NCBI GenBank assembly: GCA_001552775.1
Contig: KQ959271.1
Coordinates: forward strand, 102,462 to 143,925
Source of the DNA: Bacteroidales bacterium KA00251
GTDB lineage: Bacteria > Bacteroidota > Bacteroidia > Bacteroidales > Porphyromonadaceae
Reading direction: 5' to 3'
DNA: 41,464 nucleotides
This document shows, piece after piece, positions 32,515 through 41,434 of this stretch. Each line of letters begins with the position of its first letter. Within the stretch, counting starts at the first letter, position 1. The position numbers and the translations under genes were made by a program. Below the pieces are notes generated by a model. That model worked only from the letters and a program-made list of their open reading frames with translations, was not told where the DNA came from and ran no database searches.

Positions 32515-33831
32515 ATGCGACAAGGCGAAGTAAACGTCATCACTCTAGGCTGTGCCAAAAACCTCATCGATAGCGAGCAATTGATGAAAATGTTTGCTTC
32601 TGCAGGCTATCAAGTAAGGCACGACCCACGACGTGTAACAGGCGAAATCGTAGTGGTAAATACTTGTGGCTTTATCGCTGCAGCCCAAGAGGAGTCTATC
32701 AATATGATTCTTTCTCTAGTACAAGCGAAGAACAAAGGGCAGATCCGGAAATTATTTGTCATGGGCTGTCTTAGTGAACGCTTTCGAGGAGATTTGGAAA
32801 AAGAGTTGCCCGAGGTGGATGCCTTTTATGGAAAGTTTGATTGGAAAAAGATCCTTTCTGAGTTGGGGCATGGTCATAAAGCTATGCTGGGTGATCGTTT
32901 ACTTACCACGCCTCGGCATTACGCCTATGTAAAGATTTCCGAGGGGTGTAACCAGCACTGCTCATATTGTGCCATTCCTCTTATCACAGGCGCTATGAAG
33001 TCGCGTTCTATACAAGAGATTGTACATGAAGTAAAGGAACTCGTCTCAAAGGGATGTAGAGAGTTTCAACTTATTGCTCAAGATCTTACTTCGTATGGTA
33101 GAGATATCAAAGGGCACTCTCTTCTTCCCGAACTACTTCTTCGTCTAAGTGACCTACAAGGAGTCCAGTGGATTCGTCTTCACTATGCTTATCCGACCCT
33201 CTTTCCTCTAGAGATCCTTCCCATAATTAGGGAACGTGACAACTTATGCAAGTATCTTGACATTGCGCTTCAGCATGGAAGCGATCATATACTTCGCTTA
33301 ATGAGAAGAGGCATTACCCAACAGGCAACAAAAGCCCTCATCCAGCAGATTCGCGATGAAGTGCCAGGGATTGTACTTCGTACTACCTTTATGGTGGGAC
33401 ATCCCGGAGAGACAGAGCAAGACTTTGAAGAATTGCTTCATTTTGCAGAGGAGGTTCGTTTTGAACGTATGGGGGCATTTGTCTATTCGCACGAAAAAGA
33501 TACCTATAGCTACCAGCACTATCAAGACGACATCCCTATGAAGGTGAAACTAAGTAGATATGAACGTCTGATGGATCTCCAGCTCGCCATAGGCGAATCA
33601 TTTAGTAAGAGCCTAGTGGGCAAGGAGCTAGAAGTGGTGATAGACCGCCATGAAAAAGGCTACTATGTGGGACGTACCCAATACGACTCCCCTGAAGTAG
33701 ACCCTGAGGTCATCGTCTACGAAAAAGAGGGTTCCAAACGGCTACAAGTGGGGAGCTTTTACCCTATGGAAATTATGGGTACAGAGAGTTTCGACTTAGT
33801 GGCTCAACCAATTATTTCCACAAAACATTAG
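32515..33831 (+). CDS. rimO: Ribosomal protein S12 methylthiotransferase RimO
   Basis: A 438-residue radical SAM methylthiotransferase. The N-terminal UPF0004 domain provides cluster cysteines Cys13, Cys51 and Cys85. The radical SAM motif EGCNQHCSYC has Cys145, 149 and 152. The C-terminal TRAM domain (about 370-435) holds VGKELEVVIDRHEKGYYVGRTQYDSPEVD, and the segment after CxxxCxxC fits RimO rather than MiaB. It adds a methylthio group to an aspartate of ribosomal protein S12. ftsY lies 22 bp upstream and the HU/LysM gene 22 bp downstream, suggesting one operon. Confidence 0.96.
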   Translation: MRQGEVNVITLGCAKNLIDSEQLMKMFASAGYQVRHDPRRVTGEIVVVNTCGFIAAAQEESINMILSLVQAKNKGQIRKLFVMGCLSERFRGDLEKELPEVDAFYGKFDWKKILSELGHGHKAMLGDRLLTTPRHYAYVKISEGCNQHCSYCAIPLITGAMKSRSIQEIVHEVKELVSKGCREFQLIAQDLTSYGRDIKGHSLLPELLLRLSDLQGVQWIRLHYAYPTLFPLEILPIIRERDNLCKYLDIALQHGSDHILRLMRRGITQQATKALIQQIRDEVPGIVLRTTFMVGHPGETEQDFEELLHFAEEVRFERMGAFVYSHEKDTYSYQHYQDDIPMKVKLSRYERLMDLQLAIGESFSKSLVGKELEVVIDRHEKGYYVGRTQYDSPEVDPEVIVYEKEGSKRLQVGSFYPMEIMGTESFDLVAQPIISTKH

Positions 33832-33853
33832 GCTCAAAACAAATCCTCTTGCT

Positions 33854-35356
33854 ATGATAGAAGGGCAACAGTGGCTAGCACTTATTGGCGAAAAAACTTC
33901 CATTAACTATGAAAGTCTTCTGAAGCTACAGCAAGACTTTGTTATCCTTATCACCAACCGTCTTTCAAAAGGCGAAGAGGTAATTATTCCCAATATAGGT
34001 AAGCTCGAACGCGACCTCCAAAAGGCGTATATTGCCACTGTAAACAATGGAGAGAAATACATTATTCCTCCTCGAATAAGACTAGTACTATACAAAACAG
34101 AGTCGAGCATATGGGGCGAATTGGAAAAAGTACTCAAAGAGTATTCCACGCTTACCCCCAGCAACGTAGAGAGCTATCTCAAAGCTTTTGAGGAGGTAGT
34201 TAGGGAAAGCCTCTCTCGAGGAGAATCCATTTCATGGCAAGATTTAGGAAAGCTCTCTCCCTCTAAGCACGGAACTGATGGCTTCACTTTTACACCTTCT
34301 GACACACTAATGAAAAGTGTCAACAAGGTATTTTCGTTTTACGAGCCAATGCCTCTTGCCGAAGGAAAAGACTTTCCTCAGCTTGAGCACCGCTCCTTTC
34401 AAACTATTGAGGAAGCCCTTATTGACTCTCCCCTCGAGCCTCTTAGTACACCCCATCCAAGTCGTGAAAGCAAGAAAAGCTTGCAAGAAGACACGACACC
34501 GATCCAAGTTAAAACTGTAATAAGCAGCGAAAAAACAGTCGCTCCACCTTTCTTAGTAGAGCACCATATAGCAGACGAAAAAGAGCCGTCAATTCCAACT
34601 CCTCCACCGCTTTCATTGGCTTGTCAGAGTAGTACTCCACCCCCATTACCAACAAACAATGAGGACATCATCGCTCAAGAGGAAAAGGTCCTTCCTATTT
34701 TTACGCTACCTCCTACCACCAGTTCAAACACGCACGCTGTACCCCAAGAAGGTAAATTGAAGCGCAGAGGCAAAAAACACCTTTGCCTTCTTCTGGTCTT
34801 ACTTGTTGCAATGGCATCATTAGTGGCTTTTTTCATCATAAATAGAGCTAATACAAACCATTCTCAAGTGAAGCGCAACGAAGGAAACGCACCTCAGAAA
34901 GAAGAAACTCTTGTAGACTCCCTAGAATATGCAGAAAAGTCGTTGCACTCTTTGTCGCAAGCCTCCAAAGACTCCTCCGCTGTAAATAAATTGACCTCAG
35001 ACCCCAGCATGGGAAAGGACAGCCTCTCCATGCCCTCAATACCCGATCACATAATAATTGATAAGGGGACGACCTTAACTTCTATTGCAAAAGAAATTTA
35101 TGGCAACAAAGTCTTTTGGGTCTACATATACGAAGAAAACAAAGCACACATCAAAAACCCCAACAACATTGCTCTGGGCACGCAACTTGCGCTTCCCTCC
35201 CCTTCAAAATATGGTATAGACGCCAAAAGCAAGACCTCCATAGCTCAAGCAAAAGAAATTGAGAAACAACTCAATACTCAATTTAAAACCTCGTCTTCTC
35301 AAAAGCCACAAAAAGAGACGCCTCGGTTTCCTTCCCGAGAAGAGCTTTACGACTAA
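33854..35356 (+). CDS. HU/IHF-like DNA-binding protein with transmembrane segment and LysM domain
   Basis: A 500-residue protein with three visible parts. Residues 1-82 and about 100-165 are two HU/IHF-like units (VILITNRLSKGEEVIIPNIGKLERDL is the typical HU start; VVRESLSRGESISWQDLGKL repeats the pattern). A proline-rich linker runs from about 170 to 305. One membrane segment (309-331, CLLLVLLVAMASLVAFFII) follows a basic stretch KRRGKK, which places the HU part in the cytoplasm. The C-terminal LysM-like domain (399-449, IDKGTTLTSIAKEIYGNKVFWVYIYEENKAHI) would lie in the periplasm and bind peptidoglycan. The layout suggests a tether between nucleoid and cell wall. DNA binding has not been shown by the sequence alone. 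Confidence 0.85.
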   Translation: MIEGQQWLALIGEKTSINYESLLKLQQDFVILITNRLSKGEEVIIPNIGKLERDLQKAYIATVNNGEKYIIPPRIRLVLYKTESSIWGELEKVLKEYSTLTPSNVESYLKAFEEVVRESLSRGESISWQDLGKLSPSKHGTDGFTFTPSDTLMKSVNKVFSFYEPMPLAEGKDFPQLEHRSFQTIEEALIDSPLEPLSTPHPSRESKKSLQEDTTPIQVKTVISSEKTVAPPFLVEHHIADEKEPSIPTPPPLSLACQSSTPPPLPTNNEDIIAQEEKVLPIFTLPPTTSSNTHAVPQEGKLKRRGKKHLCLLLVLLVAMASLVAFFIINRANTNHSQVKRNEGNAPQKEETLVDSLEYAEKSLHSLSQASKDSSAVNKLTSDPSMGKDSLSMPSIPDHIIIDKGTTLTSIAKEIYGNKVFWVYIYEENKAHIKNPNNIALGTQLALPSPSKYGIDAKSKTSIAQAKEIEKQLNTQFKTSSSQKPQKETPRFPSREELYD

Positions 35357-35439
35357 AGCAATAAAACGCCTCTCGTTGAGACATTTTCCAACTCCGTAAG
35401 AGAGCGTGTATACTCCCCTATTAAAAGGAAATAAATTTG

Positions 35440-35447
35440 TACATTTG
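35440..35447 (+). promoter_or_regulatory. -7 box upstream of the CoA-transferase gene
   Basis: TACATTTG fits TAnnTTTG and lies 89 bp before the ATG at 35536, giving a leader of about 80 nt. Confidence 0.55.
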
Positions 35448-35535
35448 TAAGAGACTCAAGCTTCAATGGGAGAGGTATACTCCCTCATCAGGTACTGATA
35501 GCTAGGGCTACACAAACCCACAGCATACAGCGAAA

Positions 35536-37029
35536 ATGAAAAACAGACTAAAGGATAAACTGACCACTGCAGAGGAAGCAGTGAAAATCGTAAAAAATGG
35601 CGACACGATAGGACTTAGCGGCTTTACGCAAGCAGGATGCCCACAGCTCCTTTCGGGAGCTCTTGCTAGGCGAGCAACTGAAGAACACAACAAAGGACGC
35701 AACTTTACCGTATCGCTCCTTACAGGAGCCTCTACCAACGAACATATAGATGGTGCCTTAGCACGAGCTGAAGCTATCTCTCGAAGAGCTCCCTACCAAA
35801 GTACCAAACAGCTAAGAAATGCGATCAATGAGGGCAAAGTATGCTATTCTGATGTGCATCTCTCACATTTTGCTCAAGAGATTAGTTCGGGTATATGGGG
35901 CGATGTGGATGTAGCCTTTATCGAAGCAGCTGATGTAACTGAAGATGGCGAAATACTACTAACTGCAGCTGTGGGTATTTCTCCCACTTTGGGTCGAGTA
36001 GCGAAAAAGATTATCATAGAGCTCAATGCTGCTCACCCTAAAAAGATCCAAGGGCTACACGACATATACGAAGTTGCACAACCTCCTCACCGCCGTGAGA
36101 TCCCAATATACAAGACGAGCGACCGTATCGGTACACCACGTCTTAAGGTAGACCCAGATAAGATCGTAGCCATTGTAGAAAGCAACCTTCCCTATATTGA
36201 TAATCCCTTCACACCACTAGACGAAGTTACAGAGGAGATCGGCAAAAATGTATCTGACTTCCTCCTTGCAGAGCTACAATCTGGACGCCTTCCAGATGGG
36301 CTTCCCCCTATTCAAAGTGGTGTAGGCAATGTAGCCAATGCCGTGCTGGGGACTTTGGGTAATAATCCACTTACCCCCACTTTCGAGGTTTACACGGAGG
36401 TAATACAAAATGCTGTCATTGACTTGATGAAAAAGGGGAAAGTATCCTTTGCCAGTGGCTGTTCGCTTTCTGTAAGCCATGCGGTACTCCAAGATATATA
36501 CAACCATTGGGAAGACTTTAAGGACAAGCTTCTCTTGAGGCCCGAAGAAATAAGCAACAACCCAGAAGTGGTAAGACGTCTTGGACTTATTACAATCAAT
36601 ACAGCAATAGAATTTGACCTCTTTGGCAATGTCAATTCCACGCACCTTTTTGGCAATAAAATGATGAATGGCATTGGCGGATCTGGTGACTTCACGCGCA
36701 ATGGCTACCTATCCATCTATACAGCTCCATCTGTAGCAAAGGGAGGAGTAGTTAGTGCAGTAGTACCGATGGTGAGCCATACTGACCACTCCGAGCACTC
36801 TGTAAAAGTGGTCATTACTGAGCAAGGAATTGCTGACCTTAGAGGGCTCTCCCCTCGAGAGCGTGCAGAGGCAATTATTGAGCAATGTGCTCATCCCGAC
36901 TATCGCCCCCTACTTAGAAAGTACCTCTCGCTCCAGCATGTTGGGCAGACACCTCACAACCTATACAAGTGTTTTGCGATGCACATAGCAGCTATGGAGG
37001 AAGGCGACATGCGTAAAGCTAAGTTTTAG
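35536..37029 (+). CDS. Succinyl-CoA/acetyl-CoA transferase (acetyl-CoA hydrolase family, Cat1-like)
   Basis: A 497-residue class I CoA transferase of the Cat1/ScpC/AarC type. Visible landmarks are the N-terminal NGDTIGLSGFTQAGCPQ, the catalytic glutamate Glu288 in FEVYTEVIQN, and the C-terminal GGSGDFTRNGYLSIYTAPS and GIADLRGLSPRERAE. It moves CoA between acyl acids, for example succinyl-CoA plus acetate. In Porphyromonas-type fermenters it serves amino acid degradation to acetate, propionate and butyrate. pckA is 53 bp downstream, a metabolically sensible neighbour. The donor/acceptor pair cannot be fixed from sequence. Confidence 0.9.
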   Translation: MKNRLKDKLTTAEEAVKIVKNGDTIGLSGFTQAGCPQLLSGALARRATEEHNKGRNFTVSLLTGASTNEHIDGALARAEAISRRAPYQSTKQLRNAINEGKVCYSDVHLSHFAQEISSGIWGDVDVAFIEAADVTEDGEILLTAAVGISPTLGRVAKKIIIELNAAHPKKIQGLHDIYEVAQPPHRREIPIYKTSDRIGTPRLKVDPDKIVAIVESNLPYIDNPFTPLDEVTEEIGKNVSDFLLAELQSGRLPDGLPPIQSGVGNVANAVLGTLGNNPLTPTFEVYTEVIQNAVIDLMKKGKVSFASGCSLSVSHAVLQDIYNHWEDFKDKLLLRPEEISNNPEVVRRLGLITINTAIEFDLFGNVNSTHLFGNKMMNGIGGSGDFTRNGYLSIYTAPSVAKGGVVSAVVPMVSHTDHSEHSVKVVITEQGIADLRGLSPRERAEAIIEQCAHPDYRPLLRKYLSLQHVGQTPHNLYKCFAMHIAAMEEGDMRKAKF

Positions 37030-37082
37030 CAAAACTGCAGAACAACATTGAGAAGAACAAATAGCTTAGATATTATTGTAAA

Positions 37083-38699
37083 ATGAAAACACCCGATTTA
37101 ACTAAGTATGGAATATCCAATTCCACTGAAATCATTTACAACCCCTCTTATGAAACACTCTTTGACGAAGAGATGAAACCTCATCTCCAAGGATACGAAA
37201 AGGGCCAACTCACCGAGCTAGGAGCCGTAAATGTAATGACTGGTGTCTACACAGGTCGATCTCCTAAGGACAAATTCATTATCCTAGATGATACTACACG
37301 AGACACCATGTGGTGGACTAGTGAGCAATACAAAAACGATAATAAGCCACTCTCTCCCGAAACTTGGAAGGAACTCAAGAAGCTTGCCACAAGTAGTCTC
37401 TGCAACAAGAGACTTTTTGTGATGGACACCTTCTGTGGAGCCAATAAAAACACCCGATTGAAAGTTAGGTTCATTATGGAAGTGGCTTGGCAAGCTCACT
37501 TTGTAAAAAACATGTTTATAAGACCCTCCGAAGAGGAACTAAAAAACTATGGGGAGCCCGACTTTGTTGTGATCAATGCATCTAAGACAAAGGTTGAAAA
37601 CTTTAAGGAGCTAGGTCTTAATAGCGAGACTTGCATCGCTTTCAATCTTACAGAAAAGATGCAGATCATCCTCAATACATGGTATGGTGGAGAAATGAAG
37701 AAAGGTATGTTTTCTTATATGAACTACCTCAACCCACTGCGTGGAATTGCCTCTATGCACTGCTCTGCCAATACAAGCCTCGATGGAAAGGAAACCGCAA
37801 TCTTTTTTGGCCTCAGTGGTACGGGAAAGACTACCCTCTCTACCGATCCCAAGCGCAAACTAATCGGAGACGATGAGCATGGATGGGACGATGATGGTGT
37901 TTTCAACTACGAAGGAGGTTGCTATGCTAAAGTAATTAATCTTTCCAAGGAAAGTGAACCCGACATCTACAACGCCATTAGAAGAGATGCTCTACTTGAA
38001 AATGTAACAGTTGATAAAGAGGGAAAAATTGACTTCTCAGACAAGAGCGTCACAGAAAACACTCGCGTTTCCTACCCTATCTACCACATTGAAAATATTG
38101 TTAAGCCTATCTCCAAGGCTGGACATGCCAATAAAGTGATCTTCCTTTCGGCTGATGCCTTTGGGGTACTTCCTCCAGTATCAATACTTGATCCAGAGCA
38201 GACACAGTATTACTTCCTCAGTGGCTTCACAGCTAAGCTAGCTGGTACAGAAAGAGGAATTACAGAGCCTACCCCCACTTTCTCTGCTTGCTTTGGTGCA
38301 GCATTTTTGTCGCTACATCCCACAAAGTATGGAGAAGAGCTCGTAAAAAGGATGAAAGCATCAGGGGCAAAAGCCTATTTAGTCAATACAGGATGGAATG
38401 GATCGGGCAAGCGTATCTCTATCAAAGATACACGTGGTATTATTGATGCCATTCTTGATGGTAGCATAGACAAGGCTCCCACGAAACGCATTCCCTACTT
38501 CAACTTTGAGGTTCCCACAGCATTGCCAGGAGTAGATCCTGCCATACTTGATCCTCGAGATACCTACAAGGAAGTCAACGAGTGGGAAAAGAAGGCTGAA
38601 GACCTTGCGAAACGCTTCATAGACAACTTCCACAAGTTTACGGGCAACGAAAAAGGCAAATCGCTCGTCGATGCTGGTCCTAAGCTTGAGAAGAAGTAA
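37083..38699 (+). CDS. pckA: Phosphoenolpyruvate carboxykinase (ATP)
   Basis: A 538-residue enzyme of standard length for the ATP-dependent type. Visible motifs are [12 protein letters not shown] (54-65), the P-loop [11 protein letters not shown] (243-253), the metal site [11 protein letters not shown] (260-270) and [11 protein letters not shown]. It interconverts oxaloacetate and phosphoenolpyruvate. In Bacteroidota it mostly runs toward oxaloacetate to fix CO2 and make ATP on the way to succinate. A terminator follows directly. Confidence 0.97.
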   Translation: MKTPDLTKYGISNSTEIIYNPSYETLFDEEMKPHLQGYEKGQLTELGAVNVMTGVYTGRSPKDKFIILDDTTRDTMWWTSEQYKNDNKPLSPETWKELKKLATSSLCNKRLFVMDTFCGANKNTRLKVRFIMEVAWQAHFVKNMFIRPSEEELKNYGEPDFVVINASKTKVENFKELGLNSETCIAFNLTEKMQIILNTWYGGEMKKGMFSYMNYLNPLRGIASMHCSANTSLDGKETAIFFGLSGTGKTTLSTDPKRKLIGDDEHGWDDDGVFNYEGGCYAKVINLSKESEPDIYNAIRRDALLENVTVDKEGKIDFSDKSVTENTRVSYPIYHIENIVKPISKAGHANKVIFLSADAFGVLPPVSILDPEQTQYYFLSGFTAKLAGTERGITEPTPTFSACFGAAFLSLHPTKYGEELVKRMKASGAKAYLVNTGWNGSGKRISIKDTRGIIDAILDGSIDKAPTKRIPYFNFEVPTALPGVDPAILDPRDTYKEVNEWEKKAEDLAKRFIDNFHKFTGNEKGKSLVDAGPKLEKK

Positions 38700-38724
38700 C
38701 AATACACAAAAGAGTGCACCACAT

Positions 38725-38755
38725 ACCCCCAGTTAAATAGTAAAACTGGGGGTTT
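38725..38755 (+). terminator. Terminator after pckA
   Basis: CCCCCAGTT (38726-38734) pairs with AACTGGGGG (38744-38752) around a 9-nt loop and is followed by a short T-run (TTTC). Confidence 0.75.
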
Positions 38756-38800
38756 CATATTAAAAAATACTATTTTACCTCACAATAAGTTTATAATACT

Positions 38801-39703
38801 ATGAAAGGAAAACAAATCACCACTCTTCTTACAACAGTATTTATCCTCCTTGCAAGCACAATGTTTGTAGAGGGGCAAAATACCTCTACCAAGACTCTCA
38901 AGTGGAAAGTAGCTATAGGTCGCTTTTCAAATGAGACCCAATATGGCAAAGGCATTTTTTACGACCGAGAAAACGACCCCATAGCTAAGCAAGCCACAGA
39001 CATTCTATCGGCAAAGTTAGTAGCCTCAGGTAAGTTTATCCTTCTTGAGCGATCCGATGCCGAAACACTTGCAAAAGAGATCAAAGAGGGAACACCAACA
39101 AATAATGTAAAGGCAGACTACGTGATACTAGGATCAGTAACTGAGTTTGGTCGTAAAACCACAGGAAAGTCAGATCTTTTTACCGCAGAAAAGACTCAGC
39201 AGGTAGAGGCTGGAGTGAGTTTGCGACTCGTTGATGTAGCTACAGGTATAGCCATATACTCTGAAGAGGCAAAAGGTTCTGCCAATACAGTCAGCAAAAG
39301 TACGTTGGGCTTTGGAGGAAAAAGCGGGTACGATGCATCTCTTGGAGACAAAGCCATATCGGCTGCTGTTGATCAGTTGGTAGAAAATATCCTCAACAAA
39401 TGCTCCGACAAGCCTTGGCGTACCTACATTATTTCAATGGACGAAAATGGTACCATCATTGCTGGTGGGGTCTCGCAAGGACTAGCTGTAGGAGACAAGT
39501 TTGAGGTCTTCTTAAAAGGGAAAAAAGTGGTAAATCCTCAAACGGGGGTAGAAATAGAATTACCTGGCAAAAAAGTAGCCTCTGTGGTGGTGGAGGCAAC
39601 CTTAGGAGAAAGTCCACTTACAGAATTTTCAGTAGTCAATGTAATAGAGGGAAGTATAGATGCCACCGACCTCTCTAAGTATTATATTCAAGAAATAAAA
39701 TAA
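38801..39703 (+). CDS. CsgG/HfaB-family outer-membrane protein
   Basis: A 300-residue protein with a signal peptide (ITTLLTTVFILLASTMFVEG). The CsgG/TolB-like fold is indicated by VAIGRFSNETQYGKG, DILSAKLVASGKFILLERSDAETLAKE and YVILGSVTEFGRKTTG. Unlike E. coli CsgG, no lipobox cysteine is visible at the signal cleavage site. CsgG forms a nonameric export pore for curli subunits, but no csgA/B/E/F gene is nearby. Together with the next genes it forms the CsgG-DUF4810-GNA1162 type operon seen in many Gram-negative bacteria, whose function is not settled. Confidence 0.88.
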   Translation: MKGKQITTLLTTVFILLASTMFVEGQNTSTKTLKWKVAIGRFSNETQYGKGIFYDRENDPIAKQATDILSAKLVASGKFILLERSDAETLAKEIKEGTPTNNVKADYVILGSVTEFGRKTTGKSDLFTAEKTQQVEAGVSLRLVDVATGIAIYSEEAKGSANTVSKSTLGFGGKSGYDASLGDKAISAAVDQLVENILNKCSDKPWRTYIISMDENGTIIAGGVSQGLAVGDKFEVFLKGKKVVNPQTGVEIELPGKKVASVVVEATLGESPLTEFSVVNVIEGSIDATDLSKYYIQEIK

Positions 39704-39714
39704 CGATTACCCAA

Positions 39715-40065
39715 GTGATGAAAAAAAAGACCATACTTCTCCTACTTTTTACCGCACTTATTTCTCTTTTAGCTGCTTGCGGTACAGTCAATAGTGCTTA
39801 TGGAGGGCTTACTGATGAGGGGTTCATAAAAATCTCTAGCGAAAACAGTCAACTCCTTGAATCTTCTGTCTATGTAAGCATCAATGGGAATCAATCAACG
39901 ACCGTCACCCCTCTTGCCCAAGAGGAAATAGCCAGTAGTAGACCACACTTCATTCTCAAGCCTGGCACCTACAGCATAGTTGTAACAGACAGTAAAGGGA
40001 ACGTATTATACAACAGTAAAGTGTTCCTCTCCACTAGAAAAACAAAATTGATAGAACTTCATTAA
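39715..40065 (+). CDS. Small lipoprotein of the CsgG operon
   Basis: A 116-residue protein with a clear lipoprotein signal (LLLLFTALISLLAAC, lipobox LAAC). The mature part of about 95 residues looks like a small beta-domain (VYVSINGNQSTTVTP, PHFILKPGTYSIVVTD, VLYNSKVFLSTRKTKLIEL), similar to PEGA-type repeats. It lies 11 bp after the CsgG gene. I do not recognise a named family. It could be a periplasmic or outer-membrane partner of the CsgG-like pore. Confidence 0.75.
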   Translation: MMKKKTILLLLFTALISLLAACGTVNSAYGGLTDEGFIKISSENSQLLESSVYVSINGNQSTTVTPLAQEEIASSRPHFILKPGTYSIVVTDSKGNVLYNSKVFLSTRKTKLIELH

Positions 40066-40083
40066 CCTATAACTAATAATACC

Positions 40084-40440
40084 ATGAAAAACTTTTGCAA
40101 AGTATTCCTCGCAATCGGACTAGTTTCTCTGCTATTATCGAGTTGTGGAATATCATCCAATCTCTACGCTTGGCAAGATTACGATAATTCCATCCACACG
40201 TATACCAAAGAGCATACTCCGCAGAGCGAAGAAAGAATCATTAAAACCTACCAAACACTAATCAACACCCCTGGAGGAACTCGCCAAGCAATTCAGCCAG
40301 GGATCTGCGCTGAATACGGCTTTTTACTCCTCAATATGGGGAAAAAAGAGCAAGGCCTGGAATTGCTTAAGAAGGAAATCAAGCTATATCCAGAAAGCTC
40401 AGTTTTTATTACACGGATCATTAAACAATTTGAAAAATGA
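40084..40440 (+). CDS. DUF4810 lipoprotein
   Basis: A 118-residue lipoprotein with signal and lipobox LLSSC. The mature part has LYAWQDYDNSIHTYTKE and a TPR-like helix pair (GICAEYGFLLLNMGKKEQGLELLKKEIKLYPES) typical of DUF4810. This family is regularly encoded between CsgG-like and GNA1162-like genes. The stop overlaps the next start (ATGA at 40437-40440). Confidence 0.85.
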   Translation: MKNFCKVFLAIGLVSLLLSSCGISSNLYAWQDYDNSIHTYTKEHTPQSEERIIKTYQTLINTPGGTRQAIQPGICAEYGFLLLNMGKKEQGLELLKKEIKLYPESSVFITRIIKQFEK

Positions 40441-41132
40441 AAAAGAGCAAGATATTATTTAATGCATTAGCCTTGTTTGCTATGCTTCCTCTTATTTCTT
40501 CGTGTGGACTGTTGCAAAACAACTCTATGACTAGAGAAGAAGCTTATCCTGAGCTCTATGCACAAAAGCCCTTGAGCATTGTGATAATGCCTCCTATCAA
40601 TCAAACCAATAAGGTAGAAGCGAAAGAGGCTGTTTATGCATCGCTCTACAAACCTTTGGTAGAAAGAGGATACTATGTATTTTCTCCTATGCTAGCACAA
40701 GAGCTACTTCAGAGCGAAAGCGCCGATGATGCTGAATTATTTCTAGAGGGTAATTTAAAGCCGTTTCAACAAGTATTCTCAGCCGATGCGGTACTTTTTA
40801 CCATCATAACAAAATGGCAAAAGATGTCCGTACTATCCACCATTGATGTGGGAATAGAATATATCCTTAAGTCCACTCGCGACAATAAGGTATTGTTTCA
40901 GCGCTCAGCAAATATTACTGTTGACTGCAAAGTAGTCTCCACGAGCAACCCCTTATTGAATCTACTTGCCAATACAGTTGCGACAGGCCTTACCGATAAT
41001 ATCGTAGCCGCTAGACGTGCCAATATATTCGTACTTTCCGACCTCCCTGATGGCAAGTACGCCCCCAACTATGATAAGGACCGCAAAACCTATGCAGGGT
41101 CTAAAAATATTACTGGGACGGTAAGTCGGTAG
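40437..41132 (+). CDS. GNA1162/DUF799-family lipoprotein
   Basis: A 231-residue lipoprotein (lipobox LISSC). It contains the family core PLSIVIMPPINQTNKVEAKEAVYASLYKPLVERGYYVFSP, then QVFSADAVLFTIITKW. The N-terminal half has a TolB-like fold in the meningococcal homologue GNA1162. It is translationally coupled to the DUF4810 gene and closes the four-gene operon; a terminator follows. The operon probably builds an outer-membrane complex of unknown cargo. Confidence 0.87.
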   Translation: MKKSKILFNALALFAMLPLISSCGLLQNNSMTREEAYPELYAQKPLSIVIMPPINQTNKVEAKEAVYASLYKPLVERGYYVFSPMLAQELLQSESADDAELFLEGNLKPFQQVFSADAVLFTIITKWQKMSVLSTIDVGIEYILKSTRDNKVLFQRSANITVDCKVVSTSNPLLNLLANTVATGLTDNIVAARRANIFVLSDLPDGKYAPNYDKDRKTYAGSKNITGTVSR

Positions 41133-41154
41133 GAAATACTTCCTATCAATAAGT

Positions 41155-41193
41155 AAAGGGATAGAAGGGTATATACCCTTCTATCCTTTTTTT
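41155..41193 (+). terminator. Terminator of the CsgG operon
   Basis: AAAGGGATAGAAGGGTAT pairs with ATACCCTTCTATCCTTT with one bulged G, followed by a T-run (CTTTTTTT). Confidence 0.9.
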
Positions 41194-41226
41194 ATACCTC
41201 AAGAAAAGGAGGCGGGAAAGATTTCT

Positions 41227-41336
41227 AAAAATCTTCCGAGAAATTTTTCAATTTCTTCCGAGAGATTTTTCAATTTCTTCCGAGAGATTTTTCAATTTCT
41301 TCCGAGAGATTTCCCAATTTCTTCCGAGAGATTTCC
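41227..41336 (+). repeat. 22-bp tandem repeat array 3 (five units)
   Basis: TTCCGAG recurs at 41234, 41256, 41278, 41300 and 41322. The unit is AATTTCTTCCGAGAGATTTT plus two bases, with small changes (AAA in unit 1, CCC in unit 4). The orientation is the same as array 2. It fills the gap between the CsgG-operon terminator and the MITE-like copy; no gene is visible in 41194-41464. Confidence 0.95.
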
Positions 41337-41434
41337 ACAAGCTACAATACCACCCACTCGACTAGCATATCACAAAAGGAACTGTAGAGAATGAATGTGA
41401 ATAGGCAACGTCCTGTGCTACTTATATACTTTAT

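Noticed and set aside
36274-36701. Long minus-strand frames opposite the CoA-transferase gene.
   Set aside because: They are antisense to a well-conserved enzyme and have no independent support.
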